64,000 nucleotides of DNA, from assembly GCF_021440085.1 (NCBI RefSeq), contig NZ_JAKCPW010000011.1, forward strand, positions 62,001-126,000, in the 5' to 3' direction. The stretch's first letter is position 1. Each line of letters starts with the position of its first letter. Of this stretch, positions 17,192 through 25,925 are shown piece after piece. The position numbers were made by a program, and so were the translations under genes. The notes under the pieces were generated by a model. It was not told the DNA's origin. It was given only the letters and a program-made list of their open reading frames with translations, and searched no databases. Source of the DNA: Dyadobacter sp. CY261 (GTDB taxonomy: Bacteria > Bacteroidota > Bacteroidia > Cytophagales > Spirosomataceae).

Positions 17192-17417
17192 TGTAAGGAC
17201 TTAATAAGATAAGAATCAGGCTCTTCTAATAGCTTGTAGCGGACCAGATCGAACCAGCGGGAGTTTGTTGCGGCTTGTGCCGGCCAGTGGTGGTCGGGTT
17301 TTTCACGGCAAACTGGTAAGTTCGGCCGGTAGTTTCCCTGACGGCACCCTGTGCGTGCCGAAGCATTATAGCAGCAAAATCAACGTTGAAATGTTATGGA
17401 ACGATGGACCCGGGAGG

Positions 17418-17660
17418 TCAAAGCGGCGCAATATCCGGCTCGTCCAGCAGTACTTCCTGCCGCGAACGAAGCCGCTCCACGAGTGAATCGTAATGAAGTA
17501 ACCCGGCAGTTTCCACCACCAGCACGCCCACAAACTCACGCCCGCGACCGGTGATATTCAACTGCTGTATCCTAACGCCTTTATCCGATTCCACCAACGA
17601 AGTAAGATGATGCACACTGAGTGTTTCCGGATAGGTGAGTTTGAGCTGATAGGTCTTCAT
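17418..17660 (-). CDS. Small ACT-like protein of unknown function
   Basis: Eighty residues, no signal peptide, no Cys. The alternation MKTYQLKLTYPETLSVHHLT (strand, helix), GVRIQQLNITGRG (strand), EFVGVLVVET (strand), YDSLVERLRSRQEVL (helix, strand) suggests a beta-alpha-beta-beta-alpha-beta fold like ACT domains or the MgtC C-terminal domain. This is a by-eye fold guess. A good promoter (TTG-N22-TATATTTG, 17721-17753) lies 60 bases upstream, which supports expression. It stands alone between the sulfatase cluster and the DUF1684 gene. Confidence 0.6.
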   Translation of the reverse strand: MKTYQLKLTYPETLSVHHLTSLVESDKGVRIQQLNITGRGREFVGVLVVETAGLLHYDSLVERLRSRQEVLLDEPDIAPL

Positions 17661-17720
17661 GCGCCTTGTGTTTAATCGTTTTCGATTTTATTAATCTAGT
17701 ATTTTTATAGATTTTATATA

Positions 17721-17753
17721 CAAATATAATAAAGTGAAAATCCTGGCGGACAA
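17721..17753 (-). promoter_or_regulatory. Promoter of the small ACT-like gene
   Basis: On the minus strand TTG (17753-17751) and TATATTTG (17728-17721) are separated by 22 bases, matching the Bacteroidota TTG-N17-23-TAnnTTTG pattern. The start codon at 17660 follows 60 bases downstream. Region is AT-rich. Confidence 0.6.
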
Positions 17754-17882
17754 ATTCCGGGAAAGATCCGAGAATATACCACTAGTAGAGCAACGCCCCA
17801 CATGCGTTATGTTCGTCGTTTCGTAAGGCGTCCCACATTTCGAAGGATAGGATTTCCGGGAATACCTCTTGAAAATGGCCGA

Positions 17883-18761
17883 TCAATGCGCTCCGTAACG
17901 CTTCTCACCCGCCAAAACGGCCAGCATCAGCTTGTTCTGCTTCGGTGGCAGCGGACAAGTCGCGTAAGGTGAGAATGCGCAAGGTGGATTAATGGCTTTG
18001 TTGAAATCCAGCCATGCTGTGCCATCGGGCTCGACAGTTGAGTAGAGGAAGCGGCCGGATCCATAAGTCTCTTGCTTGTTGGTCTGGTCGGCGAAGATGA
18101 TGAACAGATTTTCAGGCTTGCCAACGGCGTCGAGGTTATATTCCTTGCCGTTGACAGTGAAAATGAGCTTGCCCGGCGAAACCTGTTCGTCGGTGCGGCC
18201 TGTAATGTCGGTAATGGACACCGTGCGTCCTTGGGTAGGAACAAATTGTGCCTTCACCCGCCATCTTTCCTGCACCGGATACCTTTCGATACCCGAGAAC
18301 CCTTTCAGGTATTCGCTTTCCAGATCACGAAGGCGGATCGCATACTTTTCGCCGCGCTTGATCACAAACCAGCGCAGCGCGCCGTGTCTGAGCGTAACGG
18401 CCTTTCCGTCAGGGAAAATGTCCAGTTCGGACACCGGCTGATCGCCGTTGAAAATCTGTGTGTCGGGTTTGGCTTTGAGCGTGATCCTCCCTTTGTCGAG
18501 CGTAATCTCTCCCAGGAACGGCTGGCTTCTTTCGCGCGGAAAAAGAATGTCGTTCTCCTCCGCCCCACCGAAGGTATTTTTACCCTCATTCAACCAAAAA
18601 AGCCCGGCGAGGTTAAGCCAGCCCGTTTCCGCTTTCAGGCTTTCGACGCGTTTCAGATGCCAGTCGCGGATCTGTTCCTCATAAGTGTTGTCGACTACGG
18701 CAAATGCGCTCAGCAACCACGCCGCCGTCACCCCGAGTAGGTGATAAACGTACCCTTTCAT
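17883..18761 (-). CDS. DUF1684 family protein, secreted or periplasmic
   Basis: Member of the DUF1684 family, 292 residues; biochemical role not established. Signal-like N-terminus (MKGYVYHLLGVTAAWLLSAF). Family-typical motifs: WHLKRVESLKAETGWLNLAG, FWLNEGKNTFG, then ERYPVQERWRVKAQFVP, and the C-terminal signature with three Cys-containing turns NPPCAFSPYATCPLPP followed by KLMLAVLAGEKRYG. It is transcribed divergently from an AraC regulator gene (start 19008) and has a consensus promoter carrying a palindrome in its spacer, so control by that regulator is plausible. Confidence 0.88.
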   Translation of the reverse strand: MKGYVYHLLGVTAAWLLSAFAVVDNTYEEQIRDWHLKRVESLKAETGWLNLAGLFWLNEGKNTFGGAEENDILFPRERSQPFLGEITLDKGRITLKAKPDTQIFNGDQPVSELDIFPDGKAVTLRHGALRWFVIKRGEKYAIRLRDLESEYLKGFSGIERYPVQERWRVKAQFVPTQGRTVSITDITGRTDEQVSPGKLIFTVNGKEYNLDAVGKPENLFIIFADQTNKQETYGSGRFLYSTVEPDGTAWLDFNKAINPPCAFSPYATCPLPPKQNKLMLAVLAGEKRYGAH

Positions 18762-18845
18762 GTTCAGGAGTTAGTTAAGTGATACATGCTGCTCCCGGCC
18801 CACAGTGGGTGTACAGAAGCATTAATGATGGTGGTGGCTGGTATG

Positions 18846-18875
18846 CAAATTTAGGTAAACTATTTAGTCTACCAA
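18846..18875 (-). promoter_or_regulatory. Promoter of the DUF1684 gene
   Basis: On the minus strand TTG (18875-18873), exactly 19 bases, then TAAATTTG (18853-18846). This is a full match to the Bacteroidota vegetative consensus, 85 bases before the start codon at 18761. Confidence 0.75.
18854..18873. promoter_or_regulatory. Palindromic operator in the DUF1684 promoter spacer
   Basis: GGTAAACT-ATTT-AGTCTACC is an inverted repeat with one mismatch (8-bp arms, 4-bp centre) filling the 19-bp spacer between the -33 and -7 elements. A protein bound here would block RNA polymerase. The divergent AraC gene at 19008 is the nearest candidate, although AraC proteins usually bind direct repeats. Confidence 0.55.
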
Positions 18876-19007
18876 TTTGATAGTTTATTATTCTAAAAAA
18901 ATGATGTTTTGTCTTGAAAGAACACTGTTTTTCCTTTCATAAACCCGCGTTTTGCCTTACAATAAGAACAGGGAACGCGCTAGCGGCATTTTTTGTAATT
19001 TAAGATC

Positions 19008-19856
19008 ATGAACACAAAAACGGCGTTTCCTATTTCTGGCATCGATGCTTTTGGCTCCTCTGCGGAGTCGGGTTACAAGTTATTGCGTCATGAGGTGGAT
19101 GGTAAAAGCCGGATCGAGAAGCCGCACAAGCAGGATTTCTTTCTGCTTTTTGCGGTCAGAAAAGGGGGTGGTATGCATTCGATCGATTTTAAGGATTACC
19201 CTGTTGCCGATTATCAGGTACATTTACTGTTCCCCGGCCAGGTTCACCGTTGGGAGCTGGATGAAAATACAACCGGCTTTCAATTGATGGTAGGTCGGCG
19301 GGCTTTTGAAACTTCCCCGAACTTTTTGCGGCTGTCGTTTATCCTTTACCGGAACCATCAGGTGATCGACCTGCCACCAGCGATTTTTGACTTGCTTTCC
19401 TATGAGCTGGATTCGCTGGAAAAAGAACTCGCGCCCACACCGGTGGACTGGGATATGGTACAACTTCGCACCCGAGTCGCATTGCAGCTCATAAGCCGCG
19501 AAGCCGAACGGACTTACGAAGATATCAACGCCTACCGGGCCAATCCGATCCTTTTCAAATACCATGCACTGGTCGACGCACATTTCAGAACACATAAGAA
19601 CGTTGCGTTCTACGCCGATCAGCTCAATATATCGCCTAACTACCTTAACATTCTGTGCAGAAGGCATTTACATGTCCCTGCCACCTTCCTGATCCATAAC
19701 CGGGTGGGACTGGAAGCGAAGCGCGTGCTGCTGGTGTCGGGGCAGTCGGCGAAGGAGATCGCTTTTGAGCTTGGGTTTAGTGATCTTCCACATTTTTCTA
19801 ACTTCTTCAAGGCCCAGACAGGTCTGTCGCCGCGCGCATTCCGTAATGCGTTATAA
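19008..19856 (+). CDS. AraC-family transcriptional regulator
   Basis: Regulator of 282 residues. The N-terminal half (about 20-140) is a cupin-like sensor domain (KPHKQDFFLLFAVRKGGGMH, then YQVHLLFPGQVHRWEL). The C-terminal AraC DNA-binding domain spans about 185-282, with the first helix-turn-helix around FYADQLNISPNYLNILCRRH and the second around SAKEIAFELGFSDLPHFSNF, closing with KAQTGLSPRAFR. Divergent from the DUF1684 gene. Ligand unknown. No clear promoter consensus is visible upstream. Confidence 0.92.
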   Translation: MNTKTAFPISGIDAFGSSAESGYKLLRHEVDGKSRIEKPHKQDFFLLFAVRKGGGMHSIDFKDYPVADYQVHLLFPGQVHRWELDENTTGFQLMVGRRAFETSPNFLRLSFILYRNHQVIDLPPAIFDLLSYELDSLEKELAPTPVDWDMVQLRTRVALQLISREAERTYEDINAYRANPILFKYHALVDAHFRTHKNVAFYADQLNISPNYLNILCRRHLHVPATFLIHNRVGLEAKRVLLVSGQSAKEIAFELGFSDLPHFSNFFKAQTGLSPRAFRNAL

Positions 19857-20019
19857 GATCCACAAGTAATACAGCTGCAAGGTGGTGGCTGGCGAATCGA
19901 GCACAAGCAAAGCACCGAATTACTTGGGTACCAAGGAATGGTTTTTTTACCTTACGGCGGTGAAATGATCCTGTGACTTCCCGGCGAGCAGATCGCCTAA
20001 CCCGAAAAATTCAGCTACT

Positions 20020-20595
20020 ATGCCCATTTATAAAACCACCTTCCTCCTCATTGTCAGCTGCTTGCTGATTTGGAGCTGCCGCGATAAAGAACGAGAACAG
20101 CAACTCGCCCAGCGCGAACAGACATTATTGCAAAAAGAGCAGGAATTTGCATTGAAAGAGGCTGACTATAATGCACTTGTGAGAATGCGTGATAGCCTTC
20201 TCACCCGAAAAAGCGACACTGTTGTGATACAGGCCTGGCCCGACGAGCTGGCCGGAATGTGGACGAGCAAGTCGGTGTGCCGGGAATCCAATTGCACAGA
20301 ATACGTGATCGGCGACCAGCGTTCCAACGCCTGGGAATTCGTAAGCGACTCCACCGGTCTTTTTACGCGGGTTTTCAACAACAACAAGCTGATAAGGGTT
20401 TATGCCGCCAGTTTCGACAGCACGGGCATCAGGCTGCGTTACAAAAGCGATTCCTCATCGGCAAAAATGACCGACATGAGCGTCGAGCTGGGCCGTAGCG
20501 GCGGAAACTTGTTGAAGGGGATGCAGACGATCGGCATCGATAACACCTGTACCGCCAAATTTTCGGTAGAATTGACCCGCCTCACATCCCGATAG
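20020..20595 (+). CDS. Lipoprotein with coiled coil, unknown function
   Basis: Lipoprotein of 191 residues. Signal peptide ends in LIWSC, lipidated Cys at residue 20. Residues 21-60 are a charged heptad coiled coil (REQQLAQREQTLLQKEQEFA), then a beta-rich domain beginning WPDELAGMWTSKSVCRESNC. I do not recognise the family. It ends two bases before the antiporter gene, so the two are probably one transcript; a role in supporting the transporter is only a guess. Confidence 0.75.
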   Translation: MPIYKTTFLLIVSCLLIWSCRDKEREQQLAQREQTLLQKEQEFALKEADYNALVRMRDSLLTRKSDTVVIQAWPDELAGMWTSKSVCRESNCTEYVIGDQRSNAWEFVSDSTGLFTRVFNNNKLIRVYAASFDSTGIRLRYKSDSSSAKMTDMSVELGRSGGNLLKGMQTIGIDNTCTAKFSVELTRLTSR

Positions 20596-20597
20596 CC

Positions 20598-22724
20598 ATG
20601 CATTTACTGAACATCCATATCAGTTCCCTGCCTATCGAAGACCCGGTACTGAAATTTCTCATCGAACTGATCATCATCCTGGGCGCCCCATTGCTGCTCA
20701 ACAAGATCAAAGTGCCGCATCTGCTTGGCTTGCTCATCGCGGGCGCGCTCGTAGGGCCGAACGGCCTGAATTTGCTCGCCCGCGATAGCAGCGTGGTTGT
20801 CACCGGCACCACCGGTTTGCTCTATATCATGTTCCTGGCCGGTCTGGAAATCGATATGGGGGATTTCAAAAGGAACAAATGGAAAAGCATTGGTTTTACG
20901 GCTTACACCTTTGCCATTCCATTCATCCTCGGGCTAATCGGCGGCTATTATGTGCTGCATTTTTCGGTGCTCACGACCGTGCTGTTCGCCAGCCTGTTCT
21001 CCTCGCATACGCTTATCGCCTACCCGCTCGTGAGCAAGTTGGGTATCTCAAAAAACCTGTCCGTAAACATTACCGTCGGTGGCACAATGCTAACCGACGT
21101 GCTTTCCCTCCTCGTGCTGGCCGTGGTGGTGGGTATGACGCAGGGAGAAGTGGACAGTGCGTTCTGGATCAGGCTGATCGTTTCGGTACTGACATTCAGC
21201 CTGGTGGTGCTATTTGTTTTTCCAATCATCGGAAGATGGTTTTTCAAAAGGGTCGAGGATAAAATTTCCCAATACATTTTTGTGCTCGTGATGATCTACC
21301 TGGCGGCTGTGCTGGCAGAACTGGCGGGTATCGAGGCGATTATCGGCGCATTCTTTGCAGGGTTGGCGCTGAACAGGCTCATCCCCCATTCATCCTCACT
21401 CATGAACCGCGTCGAATTCGTGGGCAATGCGATCTTCATTCCTTTCTTCCTGATCAGCGTGGGAATGCTGATCGATTTCAAGGTCATTGTCAAGAGCTGG
21501 GAAACGGTAGGTGTGGCGGCGGTGATGCTGGTAGCGTCCATCGGCGGTAAATACCTGGCTGCATTGTTTACCCAAAAAACTTTTAAGCTGACCAATGACG
21601 AGGGAATGCTGATTTTCGGAATGAGCTCCGCTTCGGCGGCGGCCACGCTCGCGGCGGTGATGGTGGGCTATAATATCGTGATTTCGGAAACGGCATCGGG
21701 CGAGCCGATCCGTCTTTTGAGCGAACACGTGCTCAACGGCAGCATTTTGCTCATTCTCATTTCCTGTACCATTTCATCGTTCGTATCGATGGCGAGCGCT
21801 GAAAAGATCGCCGAAGCGGATAAGGAGGACACTGCTTCGGGTATTAACCGTGAAAATGAACGGATACTGATCGCGGTCAATTATGAAGAGACCGTCGAAA
21901 AATTGGTGAACCTGAGCTTGCTCATCAAGGCGGGACACAATGAAAACCGCTTGCTCGCATTGAATGTCGTGAATGACGACAAGAACGAATCATCGGTGAA
22001 GAATGCGGAAAAGACCTTGCGCATCGCCCTTGACACTGGCGCCTCCGCTGACGTGGCCATCCAGCAAGTCACACGTTATGACCAGGATGTCGCCAGCGGG
22101 ATCAGCAATGTGATCAAGGAGCAGCGCATTACCGACCTGGTGATCGGGCTGCAACCCGATAAGGGTTTTACGCCGTCATTTGTATATAACCTTCACAATG
22201 GCTACCTGCAAAACGACAATGTAAACACGCTGATTTACCACGCGGCGCAGCCGATTTCCACAGTCAAGCGTTACGTGGTACTCATTCCGGCCCGGTCCGA
22301 TCGCGAACCGGGGTTTTTCCACGCATTACTACGCATATGGAACATCGCTAAGAACTCCGGCGCCGAAATGAGTTTTTATGGCAATGAGCAGGTCGTCCGC
22401 ATCCTGAAACGTGTACTCAGTAAATCGACGATCGAGGCCACGCTCCATCCGATCGGCAGCTGGCGCGAAGCCGAAGAAGCCGCTATGCAGCTCAGCGCCG
22501 ACGAGGGGCTGATCATCTTCATGGCCAAGCGCGGAATGATCTCCTATTTCCCGCAAATGGGCGCGATACCCGACTTTTTGAACCAGCATTCACAGGAAAA
22601 CAACTTCCTGCTGATGTACCCGTACTCGCAACAGGACGACGATCAGACCGAAAAGCGATCCGTAAGCAACCACGACGATTTCATCGAAATCGGGAAAATT
22701 ATTGGAAGGATTTTCCCCGGTTAA
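20598..22724 (+). CDS. CPA2-family cation:proton antiporter with C-terminal USP-like domain
   Basis: Inner-membrane monovalent cation/proton antiporter, 708 residues. The transport domain (about 15-395) has some 12 helices with the CPA2 features HLLGLLIAGALVGPNGLNLL, TTGLLYIMFLAGLEIDM and GAFFAGLALNRLIPHSS. The rest (about 425-700) is soluble and carries two divided universal-stress-protein-like halves (ERILIAVNYEETVEKLVNLS, then VKRYVVLIPARSDREPGFFH). No RCK (TrkA) domain is visible. Probable job: pH or K+/Na+ homeostasis. Convergent with the GH32 gene; only three bases separate the stops, with no terminator hairpin between them. Confidence 0.9.
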   Translation: MHLLNIHISSLPIEDPVLKFLIELIIILGAPLLLNKIKVPHLLGLLIAGALVGPNGLNLLARDSSVVVTGTTGLLYIMFLAGLEIDMGDFKRNKWKSIGFTAYTFAIPFILGLIGGYYVLHFSVLTTVLFASLFSSHTLIAYPLVSKLGISKNLSVNITVGGTMLTDVLSLLVLAVVVGMTQGEVDSAFWIRLIVSVLTFSLVVLFVFPIIGRWFFKRVEDKISQYIFVLVMIYLAAVLAELAGIEAIIGAFFAGLALNRLIPHSSSLMNRVEFVGNAIFIPFFLISVGMLIDFKVIVKSWETVGVAAVMLVASIGGKYLAALFTQKTFKLTNDEGMLIFGMSSASAAATLAAVMVGYNIVISETASGEPIRLLSEHVLNGSILLILISCTISSFVSMASAEKIAEADKEDTASGINRENERILIAVNYEETVEKLVNLSLLIKAGHNENRLLALNVVNDDKNESSVKNAEKTLRIALDTGASADVAIQQVTRYDQDVASGISNVIKEQRITDLVIGLQPDKGFTPSFVYNLHNGYLQNDNVNTLIYHAAQPISTVKRYVVLIPARSDREPGFFHALLRIWNIAKNSGAEMSFYGNEQVVRILKRVLSKSTIEATLHPIGSWREAEEAAMQLSADEGLIIFMAKRGMISYFPQMGAIPDFLNQHSQENNFLLMYPYSQQDDDQTEKRSVSNHDDFIEIGKIIGRIFPG

Positions 22725-22727
22725 TAC

Positions 22728-24374
22728 CTATTTCCAGGCTGATTTTGCCGTGAAAACTTCCAGATTTCTGACCTCGATGCGGTTACCCCAAAATACCAGG
22801 CCTTCTTTCGCATCGGCATTGGCCTTTCTTTGAAACGAGTAGGAATATGCTCCGTTATCGATAAAAATTTCGACTGAGGTGCGGTCGACATAAATATCGG
22901 CTGTCACTTCCATGCTCGTCATATCTTCGGGTGAATAGAACACACCGTTGACGAGGTTGGAATTCATGTCGTAATCCAGTATCCGTTGTCCCAAAAGCGA
23001 AATCCCGGCGCTGGTGGCATGCGAAAGCTTAATGGTCGTTTTGATCCTGAACTGGTCCAGCGATTGCATCGCTTTTAGTTTCGCATTGGCGTCGTCGGAC
23101 GACAATGCCGTCCATTGTCCCTCTTTTTTGAATAACTGTTCCGTTTCCTTCACCGGCTGGCTGACCAGCCGCACTCCGTTTTTAGTCGTACGCAAACGCA
23201 GCTCGGTTGGCAGGAGCATCATGCCATTAAACGGCATTCCCGTGTGTGACACACGCCCCCAGCCGATTTGAATGCGCCGCGGATCGCTTTCGGGCATATT
23301 GGCGAAAGTCTGGGCGGCGTAAATGCTTCCCGTGGTATAGTAATGCTTGCCGGATTCCGGTTTGAATGCCTTTCCGTCAAACGAGCCGATCATGTAAGAA
23401 GCCGAAGCACCGTACATGACCCATTTCGTTTTGTTTTTGTCCCCATCAACAGGCAGTTCGAACAGATCGGGGCATTCCCAGAAGCCGGTCAAATGGCTTT
23501 GAAATTGCCATTCTTTCAGGTTTTTGGAAGTGTAGATCGAATGGCCGTCGCGCTCGTTGAGCGCCATCACCCAGTGCTTGCCTGGCTTGTACCAGAATAC
23601 CCGCGGGTCGCGCGTGTCTTTGCTACTCCATTTCGCTTTCGAGTCGATGAGCGGATTCTTGTCGTATTTTGTCCAGGTGCGGCCTTTGTCGAGGCTATAA
23701 GCCATGCATTGCACCTGCTTTTCAGGGTTATCGACTGTAAAAAAGGCGACCATGGCTGGTGTATTGCCTTTATTGAATCCCGCGGTGTTTTCATAATCGA
23801 TGATGGTCGAGCCGGAGAACATCGTGCCCATATTGTCGGGTGACAACGCGGTGGGCAACTCTTCCCAATGCATCATATCCTTGCTCACGGCATGGCCCCA
23901 CGACATGTTCTCCCATTCGCGTTCGTAAGGGTTATGTTGGTAAAAAAGATGGTATTCCCCTTCGTAGAAGATCATCCCGTTCGGGTCGTTGATCCAGCCT
24001 CGCCGTGTTGTGAAATGGTATTGCGGACGGTTTTGCTCGCGGTACATGGAATCCTGCCCGGCAACTTGATCGTCCTGGTATATTTTACCCAAGCCATCCG
24101 CCTTGCCGTCGTAACCGATTTCGATCGTTTTACCCTGCAATGCAACCATATCACAAAACACCCAGTAGTCGGGTTTTTCCGACGCCAGTCGTATTTTGAA
24201 CGATCGTTCCGGATTACCATTTACCTTGAATTGCATGGTACCCCGGCTGTCGTTCTGGGAAACAGGCAGGTTCAGGTATCGTTTTGTAATTTTAATGGGA
24301 TGGGTTTGTGCCAAAAGCAAATGGCTACCCAGCAGCAGCATTGCCAGGGTCGGGGAAGTAAATTTTGATTTCAT
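22728..24374 (-). CDS. Glycoside hydrolase family 32 (exo-fructan hydrolase type)
   Basis: Secreted fructan-degrading enzyme, 548 residues, signal peptide to about residue 22. An N-terminal beta domain (25-115) is followed by the five-bladed propeller. The GH32 triad is visible: nucleophile Asp130 in RRGWINDPNG, transition-state stabiliser Asp256 in TRDPRVFW and acid/base Glu300 in FWECPDLF. A C-terminal beta-sandwich follows (about 410-545; VTADIYVDRTSVEIFIDNGA). It most resembles levanase or inulinase exo-enzymes; which linkage cannot be told. It lies 66 bases downstream of the DUF1501 gene and has no Sus pair beside it. Confidence 0.94.
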   Translation of the reverse strand: MKSKFTSPTLAMLLLGSHLLLAQTHPIKITKRYLNLPVSQNDSRGTMQFKVNGNPERSFKIRLASEKPDYWVFCDMVALQGKTIEIGYDGKADGLGKIYQDDQVAGQDSMYREQNRPQYHFTTRRGWINDPNGMIFYEGEYHLFYQHNPYEREWENMSWGHAVSKDMMHWEELPTALSPDNMGTMFSGSTIIDYENTAGFNKGNTPAMVAFFTVDNPEKQVQCMAYSLDKGRTWTKYDKNPLIDSKAKWSSKDTRDPRVFWYKPGKHWVMALNERDGHSIYTSKNLKEWQFQSHLTGFWECPDLFELPVDGDKNKTKWVMYGASASYMIGSFDGKAFKPESGKHYYTTGSIYAAQTFANMPESDPRRIQIGWGRVSHTGMPFNGMMLLPTELRLRTTKNGVRLVSQPVKETEQLFKKEGQWTALSSDDANAKLKAMQSLDQFRIKTTIKLSHATSAGISLLGQRILDYDMNSNLVNGVFYSPEDMTSMEVTADIYVDRTSVEIFIDNGAYSYSFQRKANADAKEGLVFWGNRIEVRNLEVFTAKSAWK

Positions 24375-24440
24375 TGCTTCGGTAAGTAGTCTCCTGCCCG
24401 AAGCATTTCAACCTACAATTATACTTGATGCAAGCCTGAA

Positions 24441-25925
24441 TTAAGCAATCAATCCTTTCACCACTTTTCCGTGAACATCGGTGAGCCGATAACGTCGGCC
24501 CTGATGCTTAAACACCAGCTTTTCGTGGTCGAGACCGAAAAGATGCAGTAGTGTCGCCTGAAAATCATGCACATGGACGCCGTCCCTGGCCACATTGTAG
24601 CTGAACTCGTCTGTTTCGCCGTAAACTTGTCCGGTTTTAATGCCTCCGCCTGTCATCCATATCGAGAAGCAGCCGGGATGATGATCGCGACCGTAATTGT
24701 CGGCCGTAAGCTTGCCCTGGGAAAAGCTCGTGCGCCCGAATTCCCCACCCCAAACCACGAGTGTATCTTCCAGCAACCCGCGCTGTTTGAGGTCTTTCAC
24801 CAATGCAGCCGATGCCTGGTCCACGTCCCTGGCCTGCTTGGCGATATTGATGGGTAGATTTCCATGCTGGTCCCAGCCCATGTGATAAAGCTGGATAAAT
24901 TTAACGTCCCGCTCCGCCATACGCCGCGCGAGCAGGCAGTTTGCCGCAAACGTGCCAGGTTTGCGGGCGTCTTCCCCGTACATCTTATAAATGTATTCAG
25001 GCTCATCGGACGTGTCTACCGCATCGGGCACGGAAGTCTGCATCCGGTACGCCATTTCGTACTGGCTTATTTTGGATTGAATTTCGGGATCGCCCCAAAG
25101 CGTAAACTGATGCTCGTTCAGTTCCTTAATGCGGTCGAGTGCGCGTCGCCTATCCTCCTTATGCACGCCGTAGGGGTTTTGAAGGTAAAGCACCGGATCT
25201 TTTCCCGCCCTGAGCTGCACACCCTGATGATGCGAGGCCAAAAAGCCATTTGCCCAGGCTGCGGTGCTCAACGGCTGGTCGCCGCTTACCCCTTTTGAAA
25301 TCAAAACCATAAAATGCGGTAAATTCTGATTGTCAGAGCCCAGCCCGTAACTTAGCCAGGAGCCCATCGATGGCCTGCCGCTCTGCTGCGAACCAGTCTG
25401 CACGAACATCACCGCGGGTTCGTGGTTAATGGCTTCGGTGAATACCGACTTCACAATGCACAGGTCGTCCACGATCCCGGCCGTGTATGGAAGCAGCTCG
25501 CTCACCCAGGCGCCCGACTCTCCATATTGTTTAAAATCATAGATCGACTTCACCAGGGGAAATGTAGATTGCCCCGCCACCATACCCGAGTTCCGCTGGG
25601 TACCTTTGATCGAATCCGGGATTTCCTGTCCGTGCCATTTAGCCAATGCAGGCTTGTAATCAAAGGTTTCGAGTTGCGAAGGCCCGCCGCTTTGGAAGAG
25701 GTAAATGATGCGTTTGGCCCTGGGTGAAAAATGCGGCCCACGCACAAACGGCGCAATGGCCTCCCCGGCATTTTCGACGTCACGGCGGCCTGCACCAGGC
25801 GACGTCCCCGCTTGCAAAATGCTTGAAAGCGCAATGGAGCCGAAGCCGAGCCCGGCTTTGGTGAGAAAATCGCGCCGGTTGAGTTGTGTCAATACCTTTT
25901 TCAGATCTTCCATATCGGCATTCAT
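24441..25925 (-). CDS. DUF1501 protein, Tat-exported, sulfatase-like fold
   Basis: Protein of 494 residues in the DUF1501 family, which shares the alkaline-phosphatase/sulfatase fold but has no proven activity. A twin-arginine signal is clear (NRRDFLTKAGLGFGSIAL, about 16-34). Further family motifs: IYLFQSGGPSQLETFDYKP, AVMFVQTGSQQSGRPSMGSW and VVWGGEFGRTSF with HHPGCFSIWMTGGGIK. No formylglycine motif is present. The ATG overlaps the stop of the DUF1553 gene by four bases; the pair is a fixed partnership known best from planctomycetes and probably works together in the periplasm. Confidence 0.92.
   Translation of the reverse strand: MNADMEDLKKVLTQLNRRDFLTKAGLGFGSIALSSILQAGTSPGAGRRDVENAGEAIAPFVRGPHFSPRAKRIIYLFQSGGPSQLETFDYKPALAKWHGQEIPDSIKGTQRNSGMVAGQSTFPLVKSIYDFKQYGESGAWVSELLPYTAGIVDDLCIVKSVFTEAINHEPAVMFVQTGSQQSGRPSMGSWLSYGLGSDNQNLPHFMVLISKGVSGDQPLSTAAWANGFLASHHQGVQLRAGKDPVLYLQNPYGVHKEDRRRALDRIKELNEHQFTLWGDPEIQSKISQYEMAYRMQTSVPDAVDTSDEPEYIYKMYGEDARKPGTFAANCLLARRMAERDVKFIQLYHMGWDQHGNLPINIAKQARDVDQASAALVKDLKQRGLLEDTLVVWGGEFGRTSFSQGKLTADNYGRDHHPGCFSIWMTGGGIKTGQVYGETDEFSYNVARDGVHVHDFQATLLHLFGLDHEKLVFKHQGRRYRLTDVHGKVVKGLIA

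Noticed and set aside
17265..17486. 73-codon plus-strand frame in the gap after sulfatase 4
   Set aside because: No homology, overlaps the better supported small ACT-like gene on the other strand.
24441..25925. A fifth sulfatase (DUF1501)
   Set aside because: Shares the fold but lacks the formylglycine motif CxPxR.
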